A stretch of DNA of 64,000 nucleotides. It comes from Lachnospiraceae bacterium. Lineage in GTDB: Bacteria; Bacillota; Clostridia; Lachnospirales; Lachnospiraceae. Positions 17,189-25,636 of this stretch are shown here, in pieces (the first letter of the stretch is position 1; every line of letters starts with the position of its first letter). The notes under the pieces were generated by a model, which was not told where the DNA came from, did no database searches, and saw nothing but the letters and a program-made list of their open reading frames with translations. The stretch covers positions 1 through 64,000 of the forward strand of contig JAAWCJ010000018.1 in NCBI GenBank assembly GCA_022793195.1. The letters run 5' to 3'. The position numbers and the translations under genes are program-made.

Positions 17189-18385
17189 ATGAATCAAGTT
17201 CTGTTTGAGGGGCGTTTACTGGTCAATATGATAAGCACTTTGATTCATAAAGGTGCACTTCAGGTGAGATATGGCCGAATGAACTGGGAGCGTATGTTCA
17301 GGACGTCTGATTACCATAGAGTTGCAAATATTATTTATCTTGGCCTTTTAGGAAATGGCGGTGCGGTTTCAGAGCGTTGGATGAATCGTTTTTTTGAACG
17401 ATATCAGGAATCTCTGATTAATGGGGGGGGCTGTGAAGCTGCCGAACGGGAAATTCTTACGCTTTTGGATATGGAAAAGATTCCCTGCGTGGTTTTGTCT
17501 TCCACAACAATACGCGGATTGTATGAACTGCAGGAAACTGCGGATATGAGTCCTCTCCGGCTATATTTGAGTCCAGAGGCCTATACGATAGTAAAAGGTT
17601 TTTTAGTGGATTTGGGATATGAGACGATTCAGAGTTATCCGGAATTCGGAGAACGTATGAATCGAATATCCGGTATGAATGTGGATATATATCAAAAACT
17701 TCCATTTAAGACAAAATATTATGAGAAGGCCATGCGGGATCTTTCAGCCAGAGCGCGTATCAGAAATGGAGGAATCACAGTACGGACTCTTTATCCAGAA
17801 GACCGTATGGTATTCAGGCTGGCTTCTGTAGCCTACCAGTATGTGACAGATGGTTTATTGATTCGCGATATGCTGGATTTGTTCTTATTTCACAGAGCAT
17901 GGCGGGAACAGATAAATCATACATACATAAAAAAACGGCTTCATGATTTTCATATTGATGTATTGGCAGATAAGATTTTGCGGCTCTCTTATATGTGGTT
18001 TGGAGAGAAGGAAGATAAAGAATACCTTAATACAGGCGATCAGCCAGAAGATTTGAGTTCTTTTGATATTTTAGAAGACAGGATTTTCAGCCGGGGTGAA
18101 ATCGGAAAGGAAAAAGAAAATGATCCGCAAGCTCTGGGGCTGATGAGACTTTTGAATAAAGAAGAAGAGATAGAAAGCCGAAAAGCCAGGAAGGAAACAT
18201 TGCAAAAAAAACGGGCAGAACGAAAGAAGGCCAGATCCCGTTTCTTTCACTGGATATTTCCGGATTATAAATATATGTCTTCTTTATATCCGACTCTTGA
18301 AAAGATGCCGTTTTTTTTGCCTTTTTACTGGGTGTTTCGGGGAATACGCCTTCTAATCGGAATGTTAAAAAATAAAGACCAATAG
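17189..18385 (+). CDS. Degenerate nucleotidyltransferase-like protein (NTP_transf_5 family)
   Basis: About 398 aa. Overall layout resembles the uncharacterised nucleotidyltransferase family PF14907, with 'PCVVLSSTTIRGLYEL' in place of the usual VLLKG region and 'SPLRLYLSPEAYTIV' where the family has an R-x-x-D-D-x-D metal site, so the catalytic Asp pair looks lost. The C-terminus is a basic, Lys/Arg-rich helix and a hydrophobic end. ATG 17189 was chosen (AGGAG 8 nt upstream); an in-frame TTG at 17111 would start inside the preceding terminator. The gene is isolated between two terminators. Function unknown. Confidence 0.7.
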   Translation: MNQVLFEGRLLVNMISTLIHKGALQVRYGRMNWERMFRTSDYHRVANIIYLGLLGNGGAVSERWMNRFFERYQESLINGGGCEAAEREILTLLDMEKIPCVVLSSTTIRGLYELQETADMSPLRLYLSPEAYTIVKGFLVDLGYETIQSYPEFGERMNRISGMNVDIYQKLPFKTKYYEKAMRDLSARARIRNGGITVRTLYPEDRMVFRLASVAYQYVTDGLLIRDMLDLFLFHRAWREQINHTYIKKRLHDFHIDVLADKILRLSYMWFGEKEDKEYLNTGDQPEDLSSFDILEDRIFSRGEIGKEKENDPQALGLMRLLNKEEEIESRKARKETLQKKRAERKKARSRFFHWIFPDYKYMSSLYPTLEKMPFFLPFYWVFRGIRLLIGMLKNKDQ

Positions 18386-18416
18386 TCATTTAAGATTATT
18401 GGTCTTTGTTTTTTAG
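18374..18416. terminator. Bidirectional terminator between convergent genes
   Basis: AAAGACCAATA (18374-18384) pairs with TATTGGTCTTT (18397-18407); T-rich on the right for the plus strand and A-rich on the left, giving a T-tract for the minus strand. It serves both the nucleotidyltransferase-like gene and csrA. Confidence 0.93.
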
Positions 18417-18423
18417 TTAAATT

Positions 18424-18678
18424 TTATTTTGGGCTTAATTTGTCCGGGGAAATAATGTGAGAAAGCGTATTCTGCAGAGACAAAAGTGAATCTGTAGACG
18501 GCGCCAAGGCTCCCCGATTAATTTGTTCTGCCTCCGATAATTCTTCTCTCAAAATAGAAACATGTCTGGGGGCATCGACGGCAACCCGCACACCATCAGA
18601 AGCACATTCCAAAATTGTCACACGAATATCATTTCCAATTAAAAAACTTTCATTTTTTTTGCGTCGTATGATCAGCAT
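18424..18678 (-). CDS. csrA: Translational regulator CsrA
   Basis: RNA-binding dimer that represses flagellin translation in the Bacillus system. 84 aa; the core 'MLIIRRKKNESFLIGNDIRV' opening and 'VRVAVDAPRHVSILREEL' are typical. The C-terminal tail after about residue 55 is longer than in E. coli. Its ATG (18678-18676) abuts the fliW stop codon with no gap, and GGAGGAAG lies inside the fliW end. Candidate target sites are present in the flagellin leader at 36936-36981. Confidence 0.96.
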   Translation of the reverse strand: MLIIRRKKNESFLIGNDIRVTILECASDGVRVAVDAPRHVSILREELSEAEQINRGALAPSTDSLLSLQNTLSHIISPDKLSPK

Positions 18679-19167
18679 CTAATCTTCCTCCGCCTCTTCA
18701 TCTATGGCAGTGGCTACCGCCTGAAAAGAGTCAAATCTGTGACGATAACCATAAGCAGGGTCTGAGAGGATTACTTGCATTCCCCGGCGGCTGACAGGGT
18801 CAATGACCAGGGGGCATTTCAGGTTAACAGTACTTTGAAGATAATTCTCCTGACCCCGTATATTACAAATTGCGTAATAGGAAAGTTCCTCGATGTCATG
18901 GACATCCAAAAATGACAATTCTGCATCTGAGAGAGAGGGAGCGTAATCATTGCAAAAAATAACTGGATTAACAATAGCAAATACAATTTCCGGACGGTCT
19001 GTGGACAACATCAGAAGAATTGTATCGTCTCCCTCTGTAAGGCATAACAGCAAATAATGTTTTAAGTCTGGAAAACCGAAAATACCGTCAGGAAACGTGA
19101 TGAGATCTTCCTCTTCGTATTCAACTTCGCCATAAGCGTCTGTTTCAAGTATCATAGTAATAGACAC
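18679..19167 (-). CDS. fliW: Flagellar assembly factor FliW (CsrA antagonist)
   Basis: Binds either flagellin or CsrA; when flagellin is exported, free FliW releases CsrA repression (Bacillus model). 162 aa with 'ITFPDGIFGFPDLKHYLLL', 'VNPVIFCNDYAPSLSDAEL' and 'NLKCPLVIDPVSRRGMQVIL', the family's main blocks. It directly abuts csrA and follows the YviE-like gene, as in B. subtilis. Confidence 0.96.
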   Translation of the reverse strand: MSITMILETDAYGEVEYEEEDLITFPDGIFGFPDLKHYLLLCLTEGDDTILLMLSTDRPEIVFAIVNPVIFCNDYAPSLSDAELSFLDVHDIEELSYYAICNIRGQENYLQSTVNLKCPLVIDPVSRRGMQVILSDPAYGYRHRFDSFQAVATAIDEEAEED

Positions 19168-19171
19168 GCTC

Positions 19172-19783
19172 CTAAACTAATAAATTCATAAAGCCATTGT
19201 CATCAAAGCTATCAGGGGGCACATAATTATGCCCGCCAATGTATTCAAAGTGTACTTCTGGCCGTTGAGTCATAATTGTCATGACAAGAGGCGGAAGGAA
19301 AGATAACTCCCCTTGTGCAACTCGAAACTCAAAAGCTCCGCGATCCACTGTATAAGCGGAATCAGCCTCTGCAGTGACTGCTGCCTGTGAAACTTCAGGT
19401 GAAACAGTAGTATCTGCTGCAACAGCCTGTGCAGCAACAGTTTCAGGAGAAGCAGTAGCTTCATTGGCAGAAGAATTGCTTATCGCAGGTGTACGTCCAG
19501 AACTGTTGGAAACACTTTCAGAAGCCGTATTTGAATTCTTGGAAGAGGGCGCTGTGGAAGTCTGTGACGTTTTGGCAGAAAAAGCACGATTGATCTGCTT
19601 TACATAGTTGATATCTACAGAACCAGCTCCGCCAGAGGAATGTTGCGACTGAAAAGCCTTCATACGTGCGATGGCTTTTCGGCGTTCCAGATCAAGTGAA
19701 TCAGAAGGAACTAAACGTGCGCTCTGGGAAATACGGACAGACTGGTAAGGGGTAGTTGTAACCTTTAAAATTTGTCCTGTCAT
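19172..19783 (-). CDS. DUF6470 (YviE-like) flagellar-operon protein
   Basis: 203 aa. N-terminus 'TTTPYQSVRISQSARLVPSDSLDLERRKAIARM' region (residues 8-41) and a C-terminal folded part ('FEFRVAQGELSFLPPLVMTIMTQRPEVHFEYIGG') flank a 75-residue low-complexity Ser/Ala/Thr/Glu stretch. It occupies exactly the position of yviE between flgL and fliW in B. subtilis. The function of this family is not established; the low-complexity spacer may be linker sequence. Assignment rests on synteny and general resemblance. Confidence 0.65.
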   Translation of the reverse strand: MTGQILKVTTTPYQSVRISQSARLVPSDSLDLERRKAIARMKAFQSQHSSGGAGSVDINYVKQINRAFSAKTSQTSTAPSSKNSNTASESVSNSSGRTPAISNSSANEATASPETVAAQAVAADTTVSPEVSQAAVTAEADSAYTVDRGAFEFRVAQGELSFLPPLVMTIMTQRPEVHFEYIGGHNYVPPDSFDDNGFMNLLV

Positions 19784-19816
19784 AAGTATACCTCCTTTCT
19801 TAAAATAATAAACACA

Positions 19817-21037
19817 TTAGCCCATAAAGTCAAAAAGGGACATACGCATAATATTGGAACTTACCTGCAAAGAAGCATAGTAAGAACGCTGATGAGCAAA
19901 CATTTCAACGATGGAATCATAAGGATCAGCCCCCAGCTTATCGGCGTATTGGGTTTCCAAAGCCAGCTTTTCGTCCTCCAGACGAGAGAGGGTAGTTTCC
20001 AACTGATTGGTCTTATTTCCTATATTGCTGTATATGTTTCCAAGCTTGTCGGAAGTGATCTGGATTTCACTGGAAATTTTACCCAGCTTTTCCTGGAATT
20101 CCGCTTTGTCAATGGAAATGGCCCCGCCGGTGGCATCCGGTGTGGCATCAATAGTACGGTCATTGTCCAGATAAGTCATGTACTTATTCATGGTAATGAC
20201 GCCCTGGCCAGTAAGTCCAAGCGCACTGTTGGTCATAGCTTTTTCAATGTCAGCCAGTTTGTAATTTCCTGTTCTTATGGCATCAGAAGTGATGCCGGTC
20301 AACACATTCAATCCGCCGTTATAAGTATCAATCAAAGTCTTGGTGTCATGAATGGAACCATAGCCGATATCTACCCGGCCCTGTTCGCTCATGGCAAGGA
20401 GAAGATGCTGTTCATCTTCTTTTCCTGTGCCGCCGGCAGCGGGCGGCTGCAACTTGAAACAGTACTCTCCGCCGTCCTCAACCATTTTAAATTTAAATTC
20501 AGTAGCTTTGTCATCCCCTGAAAACTTATGGGTATAGGTGAGAACCATATCATTTGTATCCGAATCGTAAGAGATCGAAAAGGGGGTAGTAGTCAGATCA
20601 TTACCGCCAAATACATAGAAACTTTCATATTTGGAGTTTAGATTGTTTACCATAGACTGCTGCTTCTGAATTAAGTCATCCCGGATTGTACCCACAGTAG
20701 TGGAGGTCTCATTGTTGGTGCTGTTGAGGATATAAGAAATCCTGCTGGCAGCATTGTCCTGACCGGTGGCCAAAGTGCTTTGAAGGGAGCGGACTCCCAT
20801 TTCCTGCTGGTTAAGCCGTTTGTCAATATCGGTCAGAAGCGTTTTCTTGCTTAAAACATCCCGATAATCCGTATCCATCCTCTGGCCGGAATAATATGCC
20901 AGCGGATTTTCAGCGGCAGATTCATAAGCTTTGCCGCTGGAAATTTTATTCATGCTCTTATTGAGCTGACTGTGTACATCATTGACAGACGTTGTATACT
21001 GTCTGTAAAGCGCTGAATTTGTAACACGCATTGCCAT
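19817..21037 (-). CDS. flgL: Flagellar hook-filament junction protein FlgL
   Basis: HAP3, joins hook and filament. 406 aa; N-terminal 'MAMRVTNSALYRQYTTSVNDVHSQLNKSMNKISSGKAY' region with the 'KISSGK' flagellin-like helix and C-terminal 'HQRSYYASLQVSSNIMRMSLFDFMG'. The start at 21037 was chosen because AGGAGGAGG lies immediately upstream; an in-frame start at 21058 would place that ribosome site inside the coding region. It follows flgK. Confidence 0.95.
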   Translation of the reverse strand: MAMRVTNSALYRQYTTSVNDVHSQLNKSMNKISSGKAYESAAENPLAYYSGQRMDTDYRDVLSKKTLLTDIDKRLNQQEMGVRSLQSTLATGQDNAASRISYILNSTNNETSTTVGTIRDDLIQKQQSMVNNLNSKYESFYVFGGNDLTTTPFSISYDSDTNDMVLTYTHKFSGDDKATEFKFKMVEDGGEYCFKLQPPAAGGTGKEDEQHLLLAMSEQGRVDIGYGSIHDTKTLIDTYNGGLNVLTGITSDAIRTGNYKLADIEKAMTNSALGLTGQGVITMNKYMTYLDNDRTIDATPDATGGAISIDKAEFQEKLGKISSEIQITSDKLGNIYSNIGNKTNQLETTLSRLEDEKLALETQYADKLGADPYDSIVEMFAHQRSYYASLQVSSNIMRMSLFDFMG

Positions 21038-21090
21038 AGCTTCCTCCTCCTGGCACATTTACTGTGCCATCCAGATAGATTTCTTAAAAG

Positions 21091-22773
21091 TTATCTGCCG
21101 ACCAGGCCGGTATTATTGATTAAAGTATTGAGAGCCTCGTCTAAAGTAGTCATCAGACGGGAGGCTGCATTGTAAGCTGACAGATAAGCCATCATATTGG
21201 CGGCTTCCTCATCCAGACTGATACCGGACAGGCCGTCTCTGGAATTCTGAATACCATTCAGTACTGTCACATTGGTTTTCAGAGAAGCCTGATTATTGGA
21301 GGAATCGCTGGCCAGGACAGTAGAAACATTGCTTATATAACCGGCAAAAGTTTTATTTCCCAGATCAATACCGTAATAAGGGCGGTCTGCGCTGCTGCCG
21401 GCGGCATAGTGAACGGACATGGCCCGCAACATAGCAAGGGCGGTGTCATTCATATCGTTTCCATCATCATCGATGCCTTTTCCTAAACCTATGGTGCCGT
21501 TTACCCAGTCGGTGTTGATGCCAATGGTGGAAGCGGTGATATCAGCCGTCGCATTTTCTTTGTTTACCATAAGGTTGGCAGGTTTTCCGGTTATGTTTTT
21601 ATTGCCAAGAGTATTTAACTCATTCATAACTGTTGCAAAACTTTTGGCCAGGTTATCAAGATGATTGATGTAATACTGATAACCACGGACATCTACATCT
21701 TCAATGGCGGCTGTGGTGCTGCTGTCAACCTTACCTCCCAGCATATCAAGGCCAGCCTGGATGGATCCGCCTTTAAATTCGTTTACACTGTTTGGATCGC
21801 TGGTGGAAGAAATGGTGACGGAATCAGCCGTTCCGGTACCGGAAGCCCCAGTGAATTTTGCTGTTACATTTAAATAGGGAGAATTTGCCCCCGGCAAAAT
21901 TTCCAGGCTTCCATAGTTTTGGTTGGCGGCGCCTTCCGTACCCTTGATCAGGCTCAAAGACTCGCGGGTCGTCACTCCGCCGTCCGTTTTGGAATATATC
22001 ATATCCACATACAGATCATCCGGCCAGTCTTTGTCATCCTTGTGGGCCGGGTCTTTCTGATAACGAACCTCAATGGGCACATAACTGGATAACTCGTCTA
22101 ATAGGACATTCCGCTCATCCATAAGCTCCAAGCTGGGCTGGCCAAATACCTGGTTATGTTTAATCTGGCGGTTTAATTCGCCAATGCGCTTCAGAATATC
22201 ATTGACTGTCTGCTCCGCCCCGTTTTGGTTGGTTCCTTCGCCGTCCAGCCGTTCAAATTCCTGTTTTTTTGCTTCGTCAATTTTCTGGGCAGACTCATTG
22301 AGAAGGTTGGTCAGTTTTTCCATGCGGGCCCGCAGTTCACTTTCAAAAACAGCATCATTTACTTTGGCGGGATCCGACAGATTGGTAAGAGTAGCCTGGA
22401 TATCGTCGAAGGCATCACGGATTCCGAGGATGCTGCTTTCGTCAAGAACTTTGGACAGGGAATCCAGGGCAGTCTGCATGGAATCAGTATAACCGGATTT
22501 TTCCATCTGGGAACGGTACTGGGCATCTAAAAAGGGGTCGCGGATCTGGGATACCCGATCCATGGCAACACCAAAACCCACTGAAATTTCAGAACCGTTC
22601 ATATAGCGGGAGATGGGGCCGCTATAATTGAGGCTGGAGGTATCCAGCGTCTGACGGGTATACCCCACAGTATTCATATTTGCAAGATTCTGGCCGGTAA
22701 TATCCAAACGCTTCTGATTGGCCTGTAAGGCCGTAAGCGCTGTATTAAAACCGGAAAAAGTAGCTCGTATCAT
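21091..22773 (-). CDS. flgK: Flagellar hook-filament junction protein FlgK
   Basis: HAP1, the hook-proximal junction protein. 560 aa; N-terminal 'GFNTALTALQANQKRLDITGQNLANMNTVGYTRQ' region (rod/hook family signature, residues 8-41) and the C-terminal 'SGISLDEEAANMMAYLSAYNAASRLMTTLDE' helix. Lies between flgN, its probable chaperone, and flgL, in one minus-strand operon. Confidence 0.97.
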   Translation of the reverse strand: MIRATFSGFNTALTALQANQKRLDITGQNLANMNTVGYTRQTLDTSSLNYSGPISRYMNGSEISVGFGVAMDRVSQIRDPFLDAQYRSQMEKSGYTDSMQTALDSLSKVLDESSILGIRDAFDDIQATLTNLSDPAKVNDAVFESELRARMEKLTNLLNESAQKIDEAKKQEFERLDGEGTNQNGAEQTVNDILKRIGELNRQIKHNQVFGQPSLELMDERNVLLDELSSYVPIEVRYQKDPAHKDDKDWPDDLYVDMIYSKTDGGVTTRESLSLIKGTEGAANQNYGSLEILPGANSPYLNVTAKFTGASGTGTADSVTISSTSDPNSVNEFKGGSIQAGLDMLGGKVDSSTTAAIEDVDVRGYQYYINHLDNLAKSFATVMNELNTLGNKNITGKPANLMVNKENATADITASTIGINTDWVNGTIGLGKGIDDDGNDMNDTALAMLRAMSVHYAAGSSADRPYYGIDLGNKTFAGYISNVSTVLASDSSNNQASLKTNVTVLNGIQNSRDGLSGISLDEEAANMMAYLSAYNAASRLMTTLDEALNTLINNTGLVGR

Positions 22774-22793
22774 AATAGTCAGTCCTCCATATA

Positions 22794-23264
22794 TTATACG
22801 TATCGGTCATGAAAGTGGGGAGAGCTGTCTGCCTCCGGGAAACCACTCAGACTGCCTGCGCCGAGTATATGTTCAAACTCCCGCAGACGGACAGTAATAA
22901 TGCGGCTGGACGAATCTTTTGCATCGGCCAGATCCTTAAGCTGTTTTTCCATCCGCATAAACAAAGGCGAAAGGGCAGAGGATTCTTTTTCATCTGCAGT
23001 TTTCAAAATCTGACGGAAGGTCATATTTTTCCATCCAAGACGGTCTGCCATATGTTCCCGCTGCTGCTCCAATCCCCGTAATTTTAAAAGCAGGGCTTGC
23101 TCTTCCTTGAGAAAGGAATCCATTTTTTCATCTTCTCTGGCAGAAGCAGCTGTGGCTTTTGCAGTTTCTGCTTCGGTAAGTTGAGAAATGATCTCGGACA
23201 ACTCCTCTAATATGCGGACAAAAGAACCGAAAAGCGTTTCCCGCGCTTCCTTATTGTAATCCAT
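22794..23264 (-). CDS. flgN: FlgN-like export chaperone for FlgK/FlgL
   Basis: Cytoplasmic chaperone that delivers hook-associated proteins to the export gate. 156 aa, strongly helical, with long Glu/Leu/Lys stretches ('FVRILEELSEIISQLTEAETAKA', 'EEQALLLKLRGLEQQREHMADRLGW'). Sequence similarity in this family is low, so the call depends on position between flgM and flgK (as B. subtilis yvyG) and on the helical character. Confidence 0.85.
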   Translation of the reverse strand: MDYNKEARETLFGSFVRILEELSEIISQLTEAETAKATAASAREDEKMDSFLKEEQALLLKLRGLEQQREHMADRLGWKNMTFRQILKTADEKESSALSPLFMRMEKQLKDLADAKDSSSRIITVRLREFEHILGAGSLSGFPEADSSPHFHDRYV

Positions 23265-23294
23265 GCTGTAATGCCTCCTGTATATCTGTGGGAC

Positions 23295-23609
23295 TTATGA
23301 ATAGCAAAGCATACGTCTGGCGATCTCACCGGCATCCGGTGTATAAGTCCCCGCCATCACCTGGCGGCGCAGCTCTTCTACCCGTGTATTGTCTGCAGGG
23401 GTTTTCATATCATTGGCCGCCTCTTTGGCCAGAAGCCTGGCAAACTGTTTTGTATCTGAGGGATACTGGGCTTTGTGAAGCATCAGTTTATCATAACTGC
23501 CGGCGCTTTCTGCCGTCTGCTGTTTTGCCGGCTCCGGTACGGAGGAGGCTGTACGGTAGAAGGAATAGTCACGTCCAATCATGTTGGCTCCATACAGTTT
23601 TACGTCCAT
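23295..23609 (-). CDS. flgM: Anti-sigma-28 factor FlgM
   Basis: Binds FliA until the hook is complete and is then exported. 104 aa: unstructured N-terminal half with little hydrophobic content and a C-terminal helical sigma-binding half ('QFARLLAKEAANDMKTPADNTRVEELRRQVMAGTY', spanning residues 55-89) with the family 'V..LR..V..G.Y' pattern. It heads the minus-strand operon and has a sigma-28-type promoter of its own at 23671-23697, so it is likely autoregulated by the sigma factor it inhibits. Confidence 0.92.
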   Translation of the reverse strand: MDVKLYGANMIGRDYSFYRTASSVPEPAKQQTAESAGSYDKLMLHKAQYPSDTKQFARLLAKEAANDMKTPADNTRVEELRRQVMAGTYTPDAGEIARRMLCYS

Positions 23610-23670
23610 ATAATTGCCCTCCTTTCAATGCAGCTTATCTTAAAAATGCATAGCTGTACTTATACATAAT

Positions 23671-23697
23671 TTATCGGCATTTTTTTCTATCTCATAA
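23671..23697 (-). promoter_or_regulatory. Sigma-28-type promoter for flgM-flgNKL-fliW-csrA (minus strand)
   Basis: Read on the minus strand: TTAT (23697-23694), 15-nt spacer, GCCGATAA (23678-23671). It lies 62 nt upstream of the flgM start and 24 nt from a divergent copy serving the other strand. Confidence 0.82.
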
Positions 23698-23721
23698 GGC
23701 GGAGCAAAAATGTTTTTATCT

Positions 23722-23748
23722 TTATGAAAAAAAGAAAGCCGCCGATAT
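23722..23748 (+). promoter_or_regulatory. Sigma-28-type promoter for the FliK-like gene
   Basis: TTAT at 23722-23725, 15-nt spacer, GCCGATAT at 23741-23748. It is the divergent partner of the flgM promoter; the gap between the two -35 elements is 24 nt. Confidence 0.82.
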
Positions 23749-23843
23749 ATATATTGATATTGTAATTTATACCTTTATAACGGCCGGATGGCCATAATGG
23801 GGTACCCGAAGGGTATACTTTGATTACGTTCTATGGAGGTCGT

Positions 23844-25262
23844 ATGGCTAACATTTTGCAAGTAACTACACCGGTAAATGACAGTAGCCGGAATGCGATC
23901 AATACACAGCCCAGAAATGTTTCCGACAGCCAGCAGATCCATAATCCGGTGGATCCTACCCGTGTGGTACGGGCAGACGGGCAGACGGGGAATAAGGCCG
24001 GGGACGCCATGAGTGAAGGCGCTTATGGCATCATGGATTATGAAAGTAATTATGGCGCATTTATAAAACGGATGGGGGAAGGGCAGGAGCTTCCCAGGCT
24101 TTTGGAGCAGATTTTCCAGTCACAGGATGCGGCGGCGCTTTTTGTAGACCAGGATGCGGCGGCGCCCCTTTTGGAGCAGCTGTTTTCTTCCATTCAGATG
24201 AATTCGCCGGAAGAGCTTTTGGCATTTTTACAGGCCCAGGCAGAGCAGCAGGCCAAATTTTCTGGGACTTTTTTTGACGGGCTGAGAAAACTTCTCAGTG
24301 AAAACCGCAGCGATGCGGCAAAAGAGGCAGTGCTGGCGTTCCTTCGCAGCTACAACAGCCATTCTTCCAGCCAGCATACTTTGGGGCAGATGAAAGCTTT
24401 GACAGAAGACATCGGACGGTTAATGCTGAGGCAGTTTCGCGGAGAATATGAAGATATCCTGCAGGATATGGATTGGGATGCGGCAGACGGGGAAACGGCG
24501 GGTAACGCGTCTGTGCTGAACCAGAGGCTGATTCCTTTTCTGGCTTCTTATGTATCCAGGACCCATGATTATGGCCCTGTCAGAAATGCGGTCATGCTTT
24601 TTATTTTTCATGCGGTTCAGTATGAAGAAGGAGGCAGGGACAGGCTTTTACAGCTCTTCGACAAAATGCTCCGTGTCCGGGGCTTTGACCAGGTTTTTGA
24701 CAAAGAAGAGGCATACGGCCAGCTGGAGAAACTGATGTCCGGCAGTCAGAAGCCGGGGAATGGGTTTGCCGACGCATTTTCCACTATTCTGGCCAGAGGG
24801 GCCAACGGGGAGGCCGGGCTGGAAAATATTCAGCAGTTTTATAATATTATGAACGGTATGCTGGTCAATGAGAGCGTTTATTTGCCCCTTGTGCATCTGC
24901 TGGTTCCATTTCGATTTGGCGAAGAGCAGGTGATGTCGGAGATGTGGGTGGACCCGGACGCCGGAGACGATGACAACGGGGGCCGCAGGGTAAAAATGCT
25001 TCTTAAATTTGATATACAAAGCCTGGGACGTTTTGATTTGGTGCTTGTGATGGAGAACCGTCAAGTCGGGATGCAGCTTTATGTGCCGCCGGCTTTAAAA
25101 GAACGGTCAGAACACATCAGCCGGGATGTGACGGGAATTCTGAAAAAAAGCGGTTTTGGTGTGGGACAGCTTTTAGTCCGTGAAAAAAAGAGCGACCTGA
25201 AAGTGATGGATGTGTTTCCGGAGATTCGTGAAAAAGAGAGGACGATCAATGTCAGAATTTGA
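23844..25262 (+). CDS. FliK-like hook-length-control-family protein
   Basis: About 472 aa. The first 80 residues are Asn/Gln/Ser-rich without structure, as in type III export substrates; the middle is helical; the C-terminal 75 residues ('VKMLLKFDIQSLGRFDLVLVMENRQVGMQLYVP') resemble the FliK C-terminal domain that contacts FlhB. The start ATG 23844 has GGAGGT 3-8 nt upstream; in-frame TTG 23820 lacks one. It overlaps a FlhB-C-terminal-like gene by 14 nt, as in the ylqG-ylqH pair of B. subtilis. Likely a second FliK-type protein; the main fliK would be in the early operon outside the window. Confidence 0.7.
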   Translation: MANILQVTTPVNDSSRNAINTQPRNVSDSQQIHNPVDPTRVVRADGQTGNKAGDAMSEGAYGIMDYESNYGAFIKRMGEGQELPRLLEQIFQSQDAAALFVDQDAAAPLLEQLFSSIQMNSPEELLAFLQAQAEQQAKFSGTFFDGLRKLLSENRSDAAKEAVLAFLRSYNSHSSSQHTLGQMKALTEDIGRLMLRQFRGEYEDILQDMDWDAADGETAGNASVLNQRLIPFLASYVSRTHDYGPVRNAVMLFIFHAVQYEEGGRDRLLQLFDKMLRVRGFDQVFDKEEAYGQLEKLMSGSQKPGNGFADAFSTILARGANGEAGLENIQQFYNIMNGMLVNESVYLPLVHLLVPFRFGEEQVMSEMWVDPDAGDDDNGGRRVKMLLKFDIQSLGRFDLVLVMENRQVGMQLYVPPALKERSEHISRDVTGILKKSGFGVGQLLVREKKSDLKVMDVFPEIREKERTINVRI

Positions 25263-25560
25263 TGATTTGATGAGAAAAAAGGCAGTTGCCTTGAAATATG
25301 ATCCCCAGAAAAACGGAGCTCCAGTGGTGGTAGCTTCGGGAATGGGCTATCTGGCTGAGCGAATCACAGAAGCTGCCATGGAGGCCGGCGTACCGGTTTA
25401 TGAGGATGATTCACTGGCCACGATACTGACCCAGCTGAAACTGGGGGCCGCCATTCCAGTGGAGCTTTATCAGGCGATTGTGGATATTTATATTTATTTT
25501 TTGGGATATGTGCCAGAAGAAGAGCCAGAAGAGGAAGAGATGAGCCTGCCGGAAGAATAA
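25249..25560 (+). CDS. Stand-alone FlhB C-terminal-domain protein (FlhX/YlqH-type)
   Basis: 103 aa matching the part of FlhB downstream of its autocleavage site: 'AVALKYDPQKNGAPVVVASGMGYLAERI' aligns with 'AVAIKYDPDKHNAPVVLAKGQDELALRI' of flhB (2839-3912). It has no transmembrane region and no NPTH. ATG 25249 lies inside the end of the FliK-like gene, implying coupling. The tail is acidic (EEEPEEEE). Such proteins can substitute for the FlhB C-terminal fragment in export switching; the role here is inferred. Confidence 0.85.
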   Translation: MSEFDDLMRKKAVALKYDPQKNGAPVVVASGMGYLAERITEAAMEAGVPVYEDDSLATILTQLKLGAAIPVELYQAIVDIYIYFLGYVPEEEPEEEEMSLPEE

Positions 25561-25636
25561 GTTTGCAGGAGGGCAGGCTGGAAAGACAGTATGCCGCCAG
25601 ATCAAGGGACAGTAAAAGGAAAAGGGGCATTGGAAA

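Noticed and set aside
20363-20370. GCCGATAT inside flgL
   Set aside because: No TTAT-like -35 at the right distance and it lies on the plus strand within a minus-strand gene.
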